From the NCBI GenBank assembly GCA_945883625.1, contig CAMCXW010000019.1, forward strand, positions 1-40,214: DNA of 40,214 nucleotides, given 5' to 3'. Below are positions 17,901 through 26,192 of the stretch, piece by piece. The notes beneath the pieces are model-generated. The model was not told where the DNA came from, did no database searches, and saw only the letters and a program-made list of their open reading frames with translations. The stretch is from Spirosoma fluviale. Its GTDB lineage: Bacteria > Bacteroidota > Bacteroidia > Cytophagales > Spirosomataceae. Made by a program: the position numbers and the translations under genes. Each line of letters begins with the position of its first letter. Position 1 is the stretch's first letter.

Positions 17901-17974
17901 AATACGATAATTGAGACCGACATCACAATGGATAGGACTGGGCGTTTAATACTAATTTCTGATAAAGAGGCCAT
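14900..17974 (-). CDS. RND multidrug/solute efflux pump, inner-membrane subunit (HAE-1 type)
   Basis: A 1024-residue AcrB-like proton antiporter of normal length with 12 predicted membrane segments: one near the N-terminus, a block at about 335-540 and a block at about 850-1015, separated by two large periplasmic loops. The proton-relay residues are present: paired aspartates in GLVVDDAIVVLENI (fourth segment) and lysine in GLVTKNGILIVEF (tenth segment). It would work with the periplasmic adaptor encoded two genes upstream. An outer-membrane TolC-type channel is not in the window. The substrate is unknown. It starts 3 bases after the glycosyltransferase stop. Confidence 0.92.
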   Translation of the reverse strand: MASLSEISIKRPVLSIVMSVSIIVFGLIGYSYLGIREYPSVEPPVVTVQTSYTGANADIIESQITEPLEESINGIAGIKTLSSTSRDGRSSITIEFDLSVNIEDAANDVRDRVSRSLALLPKDVDPPVVSKADSDSSPIYNLNIYSNTRDLLSLNEIATRSVKEKLQTIPGVSSVQMWGEKKYAMRLNIDPERLASFRLTAPDIVNALTKQNIELPSGSIEGNNTELTVRTQGRLSTVEDFNNLIIREEGDRSVKFSDVGNAVLAPENEKTFFKRDMVPMISIAVIPQPGSNQIEIVDQIHKKMKQIQTTIPGDVILKEGYDNTRYVRKSIEEVEETILIAILLVTIVIFLFLRDWRSTIIPLTAIPVSLIGVFFFMYLAGFSINVLTLLGIVLSIGLVVDDAIVVLENIYSKIEEGLTPWQAALAGSNEIYFAVISTTVTLAAVFLPVIFLEGITGQLFREFGIVVAGSVIISAFVSLTLTPMLSSKLLKGGHSKPWFYNVTEPFFVWMTLAYESSLNSFLKVRWLAWVIMVGLMGVIYTLFKTGAIPSELAPLEDRGQLRINATAPEGATFEYMLNFTDEISKFLMNEIPELERKSIYTITSPGFGNAGSNSGFIRVLLNDTTKRRSQQAIVDAIQPKVKKFTGAKSIVYQEPTLQTGQRGGGGLPVAFVVQAPNFERLKKLMPQFMAKVRESPKFEISDINLKFTKPELRLEIDRSKAQNLGVSIQDVAQTLQLGLSGRRFGYFIMDGKQYQVIGQINRTSRNDVNDLKSLYVKNNRGDLIQLDNMVKITEQSTPPQLFRFNRYSAATVTAQMAKGVTLGEALDEMDKLAKETFDESFSTAYDGQSKQFKESSSSLLFAFALAILLIYLILSAQFESFIDPFIILFTVPLAVAGALLSLWDFGQTLNIFSQIGIIVLIGLVTKNGILIVEFANQQKDTGLMKMEAVKNAASARFRPIIMTSLCTILGILPIALALGSGSQSRVSMGIAVVGGMLFSTTLTLYIIPAIYSYMSSSRKKVEHD

Positions 17975-17977
17975 ATG

Positions 17978-18985
17978 TTAAGCTAGGTTTTTTTGTGGTA
18001 GTTGGGCATAAACGTCTTCGAACGTTAATTCGGACGCTGTGCCTTTTGAGTTAAATACTATCTGGGCAAGACCATCATGTTGATATGCGCCAGAATATAC
18101 ATTGTATTGATCGAAATTTATAAATTGACCGCAAAGAATCAGTGCGGGAATTCGAAATGCGTTTGCAATATGTGCTGGTCCTGATTCCACACCTATGAAA
18201 TATTCCGCATCGCGGATAATCTGCAATGTTTCATGGAGGCTTGTTTTTCCTACAAGCGAAGTGAATCGAGATGATTGATACGCCAATGGCTCAATTATGC
18301 CTATTTCAACGACATGAACATCGTTTTCTGTAATAATCTGATCGATTAATCGGCACCATAATGGATCTTGCCAATCACGCATTTGGGCATTGGATTTGCG
18401 ATGAATAATCCAATATGGTTTTTGCAAAAAAGTGTTTTTCGCCCCTTTTTCGAGGTAGATATGTGGATATCCGATCAATTTTCCAAGGTCGGCTAATTGC
18501 GAAACGACTTCTAATAGATTGAAATGGTGAAGGTAGTTTTCCTTTGTTATTCCCATCTCAGCTGCTTTAGAATTTTTTAAAAATTGTCCCGGGAAGAAAG
18601 GATCACTTCGTAAATCACCAAGGTGTAAATTGTAAAATAGGTCAAATGGGTGTTTTTTCGTTACATACATGCTGAACAACACGCTTTGCTCGTCGACGAG
18701 TAATTCGATTTTTGGGTGATTTTCAAGTATTGCGCGAAAAGCGGGCTTTATAATCCACACAATTTTTGCCGAGGGGAATTTGCCACATAAAGCTTCAATT
18801 ATCGGTTCTGCCGCAACGATATCACCGAGGTGCTCAGCGAGCAATATCCCTATGAATTTATCTGTTGGCCGCCTCCATTTTTGTACGCGAATTTGCAAAT
18901 AGAATCGAACATAGGCAATTTGAGCTGCTAGCACGTGAGCTAGCTTGCGCCATTTATATTGCCATACAGATTGATTCCACAACAT
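17978..18985 (-). CDS. Glycosyltransferase family 9 (heptosyltransferase-like)
   Basis: A 335-residue GT9 protein. The N-terminal Rossmann half carries HLGDIVAAEP (about 52-61). The C-terminal nucleotide-sugar-binding half carries the family signature FIGVESGPAHIANAF (about 255-269). Known members transfer heptose from ADP-heptose to Kdo or the inner core of LPS on the cytoplasmic side of the inner membrane. The donor here is not shown by sequence. Unusually, it sits between the RND adaptor (6-base gap) and the RND pump (3-base gap), which normally adjoin. Co-expression with efflux, perhaps linked to outer-membrane barrier function, is an inference. Confidence 0.85.
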   Translation of the reverse strand: MLWNQSVWQYKWRKLAHVLAAQIAYVRFYLQIRVQKWRRPTDKFIGILLAEHLGDIVAAEPIIEALCGKFPSAKIVWIIKPAFRAILENHPKIELLVDEQSVLFSMYVTKKHPFDLFYNLHLGDLRSDPFFPGQFLKNSKAAEMGITKENYLHHFNLLEVVSQLADLGKLIGYPHIYLEKGAKNTFLQKPYWIIHRKSNAQMRDWQDPLWCRLIDQIITENDVHVVEIGIIEPLAYQSSRFTSLVGKTSLHETLQIIRDAEYFIGVESGPAHIANAFRIPALILCGQFINFDQYNVYSGAYQHDGLAQIVFNSKGTASELTFEDVYAQLPQKNLA

Positions 18986-18991
18986 GTCTTT

Positions 18992-20074
18992 TTATTGAAG
19001 AACTTCTTTGATTTCAACTTCGCCGTCTGGTTTCACTTGAATGATACCATTGGTGATTAGCGTGTCCCCAATGCTTAGGCCTGAAATGATTTCCACATTC
19101 TTTTCGCCTCTGTTTCCTAATTCGACTTTCACAGGAATTGATTTGCCATTTTTGACAATGAAAACTCGGCTTCCTTTTGCCTCAGGAACAACAGATTCGG
19201 TTGGAATAAGAATTGCATTACCTTTGGTTTTTAAGATCAAATTCACCTTTGCAAACGCTCCGGGCACTAAATTTCCTGATGGATTAGGTGCTAGGGCACG
19301 TATTTGAACCGTACGTGTTAAGGGGTCAATTTTAGGATCGATGGCATATACATTTCCGCTGTACATTTTTTCTTCACTCTCTGTTATAAATTCGATTGTG
19401 CTTCCCTTGCGGATGGCCGTCGCATATTTTGCAGGAATGGAGAATTCAATTTTGGCTGGATTTGTATTCGTTAATGTCGCAATCCGCGTTGTGGGTGAGA
19501 TATAACTACCCAAGGACACATAGCGAAAACCTATCGTTCCTGCGAAGGGTGCTAAAACGGTCGTTTTTAAAATTTGGGCTTTTAGGTCTTCAATATCAGC
19601 AGAAATCGTATTGACCGAGTTAACTGCGATGTCATATTCCCGCTGGGAAATCGCTTCTTTTTGTAAAAGTACTTTTTGGCGCGCCTCATTATCCTCGGCT
19701 AATTTTTTATTGAAACCTAATTTGCGCAAACGGGCTTGTAAATCGTCGTCGTTGATACGGAATAATACCGTTCCTTTTTTGACGGCATCGCCTTCTTTGA
19801 TATTGAGTAATATAATTCTTCCGGCGATTTCTGAACGCACTTCTACCTCTTCGTTCGCCAATATTGATCCCGTCGAGCTAATTAAATCGTCTAATCGGGT
19901 AGATTTGACCACTGTAACGACAACGGCAGTTTTCCCTCCTTTCCCATTTTTGTCTTTTTTGGCATCCTGCGTTTTCTCTTTGCTAAACGTTTTTTTGATT
20001 TTTGGATAAAAGGCAAGTCCTAAAACTAGCGCTAAGATCAAAACTCCAAGGATCGATTTTGTTACTTTATTCAT
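18992..20074 (-). CDS. RND efflux periplasmic adaptor (membrane fusion protein)
   Basis: A 360-residue HlyD/AcrA-like adaptor. An N-terminal hydrophobic anchor (about 8-24) has no lipobox cysteine. A K/D/G-rich linker (34-48) leads to the lipoyl/barrel-sandwich half starting EVRSEIAGRI. A short alpha-hairpin (about 110-165) and the second lipoyl half (TVLAPFAGTIGFRYVSLG) follow, then beta-barrel and membrane-proximal domains. It would bridge the RND pump to an outer-membrane channel. The short hairpin resembles MexE/CusB-like or general Bacteroidota adaptors. It begins the adaptor-GT9-pump-ribD run, 75 bases downstream of the lrp-type gene. Confidence 0.9.
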   Translation of the reverse strand: MNKVTKSILGVLILALVLGLAFYPKIKKTFSKEKTQDAKKDKNGKGGKTAVVVTVVKSTRLDDLISSTGSILANEEVEVRSEIAGRIILLNIKEGDAVKKGTVLFRINDDDLQARLRKLGFNKKLAEDNEARQKVLLQKEAISQREYDIAVNSVNTISADIEDLKAQILKTTVLAPFAGTIGFRYVSLGSYISPTTRIATLTNTNPAKIEFSIPAKYATAIRKGSTIEFITESEEKMYSGNVYAIDPKIDPLTRTVQIRALAPNPSGNLVPGAFAKVNLILKTKGNAILIPTESVVPEAKGSRVFIVKNGKSIPVKVELGNRGEKNVEIISGLSIGDTLITNGIIQVKPDGEVEIKEVLQ

Positions 20075-20149
20075 GGTTTAATGGTCAACGGTTTAAATCA
20101 ATTTTAAAATTACTGAGTGTAGCTAACTGCGCTATCCTCAATTGTAGGT

Positions 20150-20632
20150 TTATTCTTTCTTTCCTTGATTAAGCCAAGGTAAAATTTGCTCATTTTGTAT
20201 TTGATTCATCACAAAATGGCTTTGAGCGTTACCGATATTCTTGATGCTAGCTAATTTATGTAAAATAAAATTTCGGTATTCATCCATGTCGGAAACCACG
20301 ATTTTCAACAAAAAATCACTGTGTCCCGAAACACAATAACATTCTTGTACTTCTAAAAGTGACATGACATCCGTTTCAAATTGCTTGAGGTAATCAGCCG
20401 CGTGTTCTTTTAAGGAGATATCGCAAAATACGGTCAATGATTTACCTAATTTATTTGGATTAATCATCGCACGGTAACCAGTAATGACACCCTCTTTTTC
20501 CATCCGTTTTATACGCTCATGAATAGGTGTTGCACTCATTCCAAGCCTAGTCGCCATTTCCTTATTGGACAAGAATGCGTCCTCATGTAGAAATGCCAAA
20601 ATTTGTTTATCAATATCGTCTATCTTGGCCAT
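20150..20632 (-). CDS. Lrp/AsnC-family transcriptional regulator
   Basis: A 160-residue regulator. An N-terminal winged HTH (about 3-60) begins with the typical DIDKQILAFL and includes the recognition region NKEMATRLGMSATPIHERIKR. The C-terminal RAM domain (about 68-150) binds amino acids or similar effectors and mediates oligomerisation. Family members act as global or local regulators of amino-acid metabolism; the target here is unknown. It starts 2 bases after gldH. A 75-base gap separates it from the RND adaptor, so local control of the efflux genes is conceivable, but no clear operator is seen there. Confidence 0.9.
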   Translation of the reverse strand: MAKIDDIDKQILAFLHEDAFLSNKEMATRLGMSATPIHERIKRMEKEGVITGYRAMINPNKLGKSLTVFCDISLKEHAADYLKQFETDVMSLLEVQECYCVSGHSDFLLKIVVSDMDEYRNFILHKLASIKNIGNAQSHFVMNQIQNEQILPWLNQGKKE

Positions 20633-20634
20633 TG

Positions 20635-21117
20635 TTATAGTGGGCTAGGGACTAATGATGCGCCGACGGAAACGACACCTTTGAGTGTATCAGTTCGCAT
20701 ATACTGCTCCAAAGCTACGCGGTATTTCCCACGACGTGGAAATTTCAATCCCTTTAAAATAGTATATGAGTGGCTGTACATATCCCCTAAACCGCCGCCT
20801 TTTGGCTTACCTGTTTTGGGATCATAGAGTATCGCTTCAGCAAAAGCTTTTTTCCAAACGCCTTGTTGTTCTTGGATAACCCAACAATTAAAATATAAAT
20901 TATAAAATGGGTACTCATTTGATTGCCGAATCGCGACGCGTAAATCGTAGACGGTTACGGTGTCTTTAATTTCGAAAGGAAAAACGATTTGTTTTTTCTG
21001 CACCCAGCCATTTTCAACCAAGGATTCAGTTTGGTCAAAAACGGCGTCCGACTGACAAGAGCTGCTCAGGAGACTTATCAATACCATAACCCATAAAATA
21101 CTAGAGGTTATTTTCAT
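20635..21117 (-). CDS. gldH: Gliding motility lipoprotein GldH
   Basis: A 160-residue lipoprotein with signal peptide and lipobox LLSSSC (Cys21). The body matches GldH: VFDQTESLVENGW near the start, a central YPFYNLYFNCWV strand, and LGDMYSHSYTILKGLKFPRRGKY. GldH is required for gliding in Flavobacterium johnsoniae and is found only in Bacteroidota, where it associates with the gliding/T9SS machinery. Its exact biochemical role is unknown. It lies 6 bases after ricT and 2 bases before the lrp-type gene. Confidence 0.88.
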   Translation of the reverse strand: MKITSSILWVMVLISLLSSSCQSDAVFDQTESLVENGWVQKKQIVFPFEIKDTVTVYDLRVAIRQSNEYPFYNLYFNCWVIQEQQGVWKKAFAEAILYDPKTGKPKGGGLGDMYSHSYTILKGLKFPRRGKYRVALEQYMRTDTLKGVVSVGASLVPSPL

Positions 21118-21123
21118 GTCGTT

Positions 21124-22506
21124 TTAGGCTGATGGGGCTTCAGGAGATCCCCCTTCACGTGGTGGTCTTGGCTTAAATTTCTTCTTAAATTTCTTTTTGA
21201 AGGGTTTGGGTTGGCCCGTTGCATCTGTCAAACCACCTTCTGCTGTCGGATTTGCATTCACGTTCGGTTGAGTTGTTGCATCTGGGCGTGGTCCCCGATT
21301 ATCCGGTCTTGGGCCACGCTCAGGGCGTGGGCCTCTATTTTCAAATCGGTCACGGCCTCCGCGATTGCCCCCTTTTCCGCCTCCAGAACTCGGTTTTTTA
21401 CCACCGTATTTTTTGTCCATCCGCTCTAAATCCGAATTTAATTCGGATAAGGTTGGCTTTTCAACTACCGGGGCATCTGGATTTAAGTCACTAAATGACT
21501 CAGGAATGATTCCTTTTTTATTGAGATCAATGATTTCTTTAACGCGGTCACAGCTAACAGGTATCCAGATTGCTTCTTCTCCCACAATCCCAAACCACAT
21601 CATGCGCTTGAAAATATCTGTTTTTTGTAAAACAGCTTCCCCTTTTTTAGTTTTTAATCGGCCTTCAATTGTTGGGATGCTTTTCAGTGCATCCATATAC
21701 GTCTCTAATTCGTAATTTAAACAACATTTTAGGCGACCGCATTGGCCACTTAATTTAACAGGGTTAAGCGATAAATTTTGATAACGCGCCGCTGAAGTAG
21801 TTACATTTTTAAAGTCGGTCAGCCATGTCGAACAACATAACTCACGCCCACAGACACCAATACCACCCAAGCGGCCTGCCTCTTGTCGCGAAGAAATTTG
21901 TTTCATTTCTACGCGCACTTTAAATTCCGTTGCTAATAATTTAATTAATTCACGAAAATCGACGCGATCCTCCGACGAATAATAAAAGATGGCTTTCGTT
22001 CCGTCCGATTGAAATTCAACATCCGAAAGCTTCATATTTAATTTAAGATCCCCAATGATTTGTCGGCCCCGATACATCGTAGGCATATCCCGCGCTATCA
22101 TTTGGTTATGTTTTTCAAGATCTTTATCGCTAGCGATACGGATGATATTTTTCAAATTATCATCGTCTTTAATTGACTTTTTCATCAATTGCAGGCGTAC
22201 TAATTCGCCTTGCAGGGAAACAACTCCCATGTGAATTCCTGAGGAGGACTCAACCATGACACCATCACCTGTGTGTAGCATCAGCCCATTTGAATTCCGG
22301 AAATATTCTTTACGACCTCCTTTGAATTTGATTTCGACGATATGAAAACGCTGAAATTGAGGGACATCCAAGTCGGACAGCCAATCAAAAACATTCATCT
22401 TATTACACCCACCTGTGCCGCAACCGCCATTACTTTGGCAGCCCGAAACTTCTCCTTCTACACTTTTGGATCCACAAGATCCCGTTGAACACGATTTACA
22501 TGCCAT
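21124..22506 (-). CDS. ricT: RicT/YaaT-like PSP1-domain protein with Cys-rich head and RG-rich tail
   Basis: A 460-residue protein. The N-terminus has six cysteines at 3, 6, 11, 23, 29 and 34. The PSP1 core (about 45-330) includes CGRELCCSTW and SGQCGRLKCCLNYE, the clustered cysteines of the RicT family. In Bacillus, RicT belongs to an Fe-S complex that directs RNase Y and mRNA maturation. From about residue 368 the tail is low-complexity: a GGGKGGNRGGRDRF block, three RGPRP repeats, then a K/F/R stretch (KKKFKKKFKPRPPR). Such a basic, RG-rich tail suggests RNA contact, which is inference. The gene lies 23 bases after purD and 6 before gldH. Confidence 0.85.
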   Translation of the reverse strand: MACKSCSTGSCGSKSVEGEVSGCQSNGGCGTGGCNKMNVFDWLSDLDVPQFQRFHIVEIKFKGGRKEYFRNSNGLMLHTGDGVMVESSSGIHMGVVSLQGELVRLQLMKKSIKDDDNLKNIIRIASDKDLEKHNQMIARDMPTMYRGRQIIGDLKLNMKLSDVEFQSDGTKAIFYYSSEDRVDFRELIKLLATEFKVRVEMKQISSRQEAGRLGGIGVCGRELCCSTWLTDFKNVTTSAARYQNLSLNPVKLSGQCGRLKCCLNYELETYMDALKSIPTIEGRLKTKKGEAVLQKTDIFKRMMWFGIVGEEAIWIPVSCDRVKEIIDLNKKGIIPESFSDLNPDAPVVEKPTLSELNSDLERMDKKYGGKKPSSGGGKGGNRGGRDRFENRGPRPERGPRPDNRGPRPDATTQPNVNANPTAEGGLTDATGQPKPFKKKFKKKFKPRPPREGGSPEAPSA

Positions 22507-22529
22507 ATGCTATTGATTCCTTCGATCGC

Positions 22530-23816
22530 TTATCCTTTATAACGTAGGATGTCGAGACCAATATCTCTTCTAAAGTTTTTACCTTCAAATTGGACCGACT
22601 GGGCCGCCTTTTGAGACTTTTGTATCGCCTTCTCCAGGGTATTTGAAGTTGCTGTGAGTGCAATAACCCGCCCCCCACTAGTCAAAATTTGTCCATTTTC
22701 TTCTCGCGTTCCCGCTTGGAAGACAATTGCATCTGTTACTAAATCCAATCCGCTAATTACGTCTCCCTTCCGATATTCTTCTGGGTAGCCTTCAGCGACA
22801 ACCATTGTCGTAACGGCAAATTGCTCCGAGATTTCAATTTTCTCTTCGTGCAAAGTGCCACGTGCAGCTGCAAGTAGCAAAGATAAGAAATCCGATTCGA
22901 TTCTAGGTAAGACTACCTCGGTTTCAGGATCACCCATCCTTGCATTGTATTCAATCACATAGGGTTCCCCTTCGTGATTCATTAAACCAATAAATATAAA
23001 TCCCTTATACGGAATACCTTCTTTTTTCAATCCAGCAAGCGTCGGTTTAATCACTTTTTGATCTACGGCACTCATGAACTTGGCCGTTGCAAATGGTACG
23101 GGCGAAACAGCGCCCATTCCACCCGTATTCAATCCTTCATCATTTTCACTAATCCGCTTATAATCCTTCGCTTCCGGTAAGACCACATAATTTTCGCCAT
23201 CTGTCAAAACAAATACAGACATTTCAATACCACGCAAAAATTGCTCAATGACTACTTTTTCGGATGCCGCACCAAACTTTGCGTCTAACAACATCTCTTT
23301 CAACGAGCTTTGCGCCTCCGCTAATGTTTGGGCGATAATCACCCCTTTTCCAGCAGCGAGCCCATCGGCCTTCAATACGATTGGTAAGGATTCGTTTTCT
23401 AAATAGACTAAACCAGCCTCAATAGTATCTTTTGTGAATGTTTCCGAAGCGGCCGTAGGGACGCCATACGTATGCATGAATTTTTTTGAAAAATCCTTGC
23501 TTCCCTCCAATTGTGCACCTGCCGCGCCTGGACCTACAATCCCCACATGCGTTAAATCGGCATGTGATTCGATGTAATCTCGAACTCCTTTTACAAGGGG
23601 TTCCTCAGGCCCTACAACCACTAATTCAATTTGATTTTCGCGGATTGCCTGAACAATACCCGCTAAATCAGCGACGCCTACAGGTAAATTTGTGCCAAAA
23701 GTGGCTGTGCCCGGATTACCCGGAGCAAAAAATAAATTACTAAGTAATGGGCTTTGGGAAACCTTCCATGCAAATGCGTGCTCACGACCTCCTGAACCGA
23801 TAATTAAAACATTCAT
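22530..23816 (-). CDS. purD: Phosphoribosylamine-glycine ligase
   Basis: A 428-residue PurD of standard length. The N-terminus reads NVLIIGSGGREHAFAWKV, with a preATP-grasp fold (1-100). The ATP-grasp domain (about 100-325) includes KADGLAAGKGVI and the metal/ATP residues in VIEYNARMGDPETEVVLP. A C-terminal domain follows. It makes glycinamide ribonucleotide in the second step of purine synthesis in the cytoplasm. It starts 4 bases after recQ ends, so the two are probably co-transcribed. No other pur gene is adjacent. Confidence 0.96.
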   Translation of the reverse strand: MNVLIIGSGGREHAFAWKVSQSPLLSNLFFAPGNPGTATFGTNLPVGVADLAGIVQAIRENQIELVVVGPEEPLVKGVRDYIESHADLTHVGIVGPGAAGAQLEGSKDFSKKFMHTYGVPTAASETFTKDTIEAGLVYLENESLPIVLKADGLAAGKGVIIAQTLAEAQSSLKEMLLDAKFGAASEKVVIEQFLRGIEMSVFVLTDGENYVVLPEAKDYKRISENDEGLNTGGMGAVSPVPFATAKFMSAVDQKVIKPTLAGLKKEGIPYKGFIFIGLMNHEGEPYVIEYNARMGDPETEVVLPRIESDFLSLLLAAARGTLHEEKIEISEQFAVTTMVVAEGYPEEYRKGDVISGLDLVTDAIVFQAGTREENGQILTSGGRVIALTATSNTLEKAIQKSQKAAQSVQFEGKNFRRDIGLDILRYKG

Positions 23817-23820
23817 AAAT

Positions 23821-26136
23821 CTAATTGGCTAATTCACTCAAAAACTTAATGCGCATCAAACGCAATTCTTCTTCACTCACATCTTCAATATTACATTCAT
23901 CCAGAGCCTGTGCGATGTTATCGGTGTCTGCCGATAAGAAATAGTCGAATATTTCGTCTTGTTTATCCGGTTCAATTACTTGATTGATAAAATAATCCAA
24001 GTTCAATTTGGTTCCTGAATAACAAATAGCCTCAATCTCTTCAATCAATTCCGACATGTTTAATTCTTTCTGCTCGGCAATTAAATCTAAATCAATCTTG
24101 CGATCAACCTGTTGAATGATGTAAATTTTGATTTTTGATTTATTGACCGTCGACTTGACCACCACTTCTTTAGCAGTTTCAATTTCGTTTTCATCCACAT
24201 AGCGAATGATTGTATCTATAAACTGCTTTCCAAATTTGACTACTTTACCCATTCCCACACCAGTAATCTGCGCCATTTCCTCCTGATTTGTCGGGTAGGT
24301 AGTCGCCATTTCCTCTAGTGATGGGTCTTGGAAAATTACATATGGAGGAAGGTTTTTCTCCTTCGCTACTTTTTTACGTAAGTTTTTTAATATTTCAAAT
24401 AATGCATTATCATACGCTTTTGCGCCCAATGCCGCATTTTCTTCCTCATTTTCAGCCGTTATCGCCTCTTGCTCATAATCATGATCACGCGCGAACGTTA
24501 ATGGATACGAATCTTTTACGTAGGCCGCTGATTTTTCATTAAGCTTTAGGACTCCATAATTTTCTACGTCCTTAGCAAGTAAGTCATAGATGACCATTTG
24601 CTTTATAAACGAGATCCAAGGTGATTTTTGGCTCTCCGGATTTGGCTCTCTTTTTGTTTTCTTTAGTAGCTTTGGTTTTTTCGGCGCGTCGTCATCTCCG
24701 TCTTCATCATCTTCGTCATCCTCGTCATCCTCCGGTTCAATAACATTCCAAGGTGCTATTGCCCCAATCCCAAAGCAACTCAGTTTTTCATGCTCGTAAC
24801 TTTGGGTATATTGATTGCTTTTCCCTTCCAATACATCCGCTAAATGCTCTGCATCAAACCTTTCCCCCGTTTGTTTCACGGCATCTAATACCCAATGAAC
24901 TTCCTTTTCTACTTTAAATGTGGCCGTTGGGTGCTTGCAATTATCGCAGAAACCACAATTTTCAGCCATGTGCTCGCCAAAATAGCTGAGTAATTGCTTG
25001 CGCCGACAAACCCCCAAATTGGCATAATAGACCATTTCACTCAAGAGTAATTTGGCATTTTCCTTTTCGGAAACGGCTTTGTCTTTATTGAATTTATCAA
25101 GCTTCAGTATATCGTCGTAGGTATAAAACAAGATACATGTGCCATCTAGGCCATCGCGTCCTGCTCGACCTGTTTCTTGATAATATCCTTCCAGCGATTT
25201 AGGCGCATCATAGTGAATGACAAAACGCACATCCGGCTTGTCGATGCCCATTCCAAAGGCTATCGTCGCCACCATCACGTCTACTTCCTCATTCAAAAAT
25301 GCCTCTTGATTGCTTATACGAACCTGCGGATCTAAGCCGGCATGGTAGGGAAGGGCGTTTATCCCATTCACCAAAAGCAGGTCAGAAATTTCCTCCACAC
25401 GCTTTCTGCTTAAACAATAGATGATACCCGCTTTTCCGGAATGACCTTTAATGAAGCGGATCAGTTGTTTGTCAATATCCTTCTTAGATCGAATTTCATA
25501 GTAAAGATTCTTCCGATTAAAGGACGTTTTAAAAACTGTCGCATCTTCTAAATTTAATGTTTTTTGGATGTCTTGTTGGACCTTCGGAGTCGCCGTCGCC
25601 GTTAACGCAATAATTGGTAATTTTGCATTTATATTCTCAATGATCGTTCGGATCTTACGGTATTCGGGTCGGAAATCATGGCCCCATTCGGAGATGCAAT
25701 GCGCTTCATCGATCGCCACGAATGAAATATTGGCTTGTTGGAGGAAATTCAAATTCTCCTGCTTATTCAATGACTCAGGCGCGATGTACAATAATTTGAC
25801 GACACCACTAATCACTTCTGCTTTGACGCGATTGATTTCGGCCCGACTTAATGAAGAGTTTAAAAATTGAGCATTGATGCCAAAAGCAAGCATTTGGTCT
25901 ACTTGGTTTTTCATTAATGCAATCAAAGGCGAGATGACGATTGCTGTGCCTGGCATGATGATGGCAGGTAATTGGTAGCACAGTGATTTGCCGGCGCCCG
26001 TAGGCATTAGGACAAAACTGTGGTTTCCAGCAATTGTATTTTGGATTATCGCCTCTTGCTCGCCTCGAAACTGACTAAAGCCAAATGTCTTTTTGAGTTG
26101 CTCTTTTAAAACATTAGGTGAAATGGGATTGGTCAT
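23821..26136 (-). CDS. recQ: ATP-dependent DNA helicase RecQ with acidic insert
   Basis: A 771-residue 3'-5' helicase. Walker A MPTGAGKS is at 44-51, DEAH at 143-146, followed by the RecQ aromatic loop ISEWGHDFRPEY. The second lobe has YYQETGRAGRDG. The zinc-binding cysteines lie in CRRKQ...CGFCDNC (about 378-401). An RQC winged-helix domain and an HRDC-type domain (PTNQEEMAQITGVG) follow, plus a C-terminal extension of about 120 residues. The RQC domain is split after LSCFGIG by a strongly acidic insert (EPEDDEDDEDDEDGDDD) with a lysine-rich end. RecQ unwinds recombination and replication intermediates. It is first in the run recQ-purD-ricT-gldH-lrp. Confidence 0.95.
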   Translation of the reverse strand: MTNPISPNVLKEQLKKTFGFSQFRGEQEAIIQNTIAGNHSFVLMPTGAGKSLCYQLPAIIMPGTAIVISPLIALMKNQVDQMLAFGINAQFLNSSLSRAEINRVKAEVISGVVKLLYIAPESLNKQENLNFLQQANISFVAIDEAHCISEWGHDFRPEYRKIRTIIENINAKLPIIALTATATPKVQQDIQKTLNLEDATVFKTSFNRKNLYYEIRSKKDIDKQLIRFIKGHSGKAGIIYCLSRKRVEEISDLLLVNGINALPYHAGLDPQVRISNQEAFLNEEVDVMVATIAFGMGIDKPDVRFVIHYDAPKSLEGYYQETGRAGRDGLDGTCILFYTYDDILKLDKFNKDKAVSEKENAKLLLSEMVYYANLGVCRRKQLLSYFGEHMAENCGFCDNCKHPTATFKVEKEVHWVLDAVKQTGERFDAEHLADVLEGKSNQYTQSYEHEKLSCFGIGAIAPWNVIEPEDDEDDEDDEDGDDDAPKKPKLLKKTKREPNPESQKSPWISFIKQMVIYDLLAKDVENYGVLKLNEKSAAYVKDSYPLTFARDHDYEQEAITAENEEENAALGAKAYDNALFEILKNLRKKVAKEKNLPPYVIFQDPSLEEMATTYPTNQEEMAQITGVGMGKVVKFGKQFIDTIIRYVDENEIETAKEVVVKSTVNKSKIKIYIIQQVDRKIDLDLIAEQKELNMSELIEEIEAICYSGTKLNLDYFINQVIEPDKQDEIFDYFLSADTDNIAQALDECNIEDVSEEELRLMRIKFLSELAN

Positions 26137-26192
26137 ACGATTGATCGTGGCGTTTGCGTTTTGTTACTTGGCGGTATTCTTTTTGATTGTCT

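Noticed and set aside
24590-24799. Plus-strand open frame encoding a serine run opposite recQ
   Set aside because: The serine run is the reverse complement of recQ's acidic codons (GAT/GAC/GAA); it has no start context and recQ is clearly the real gene.
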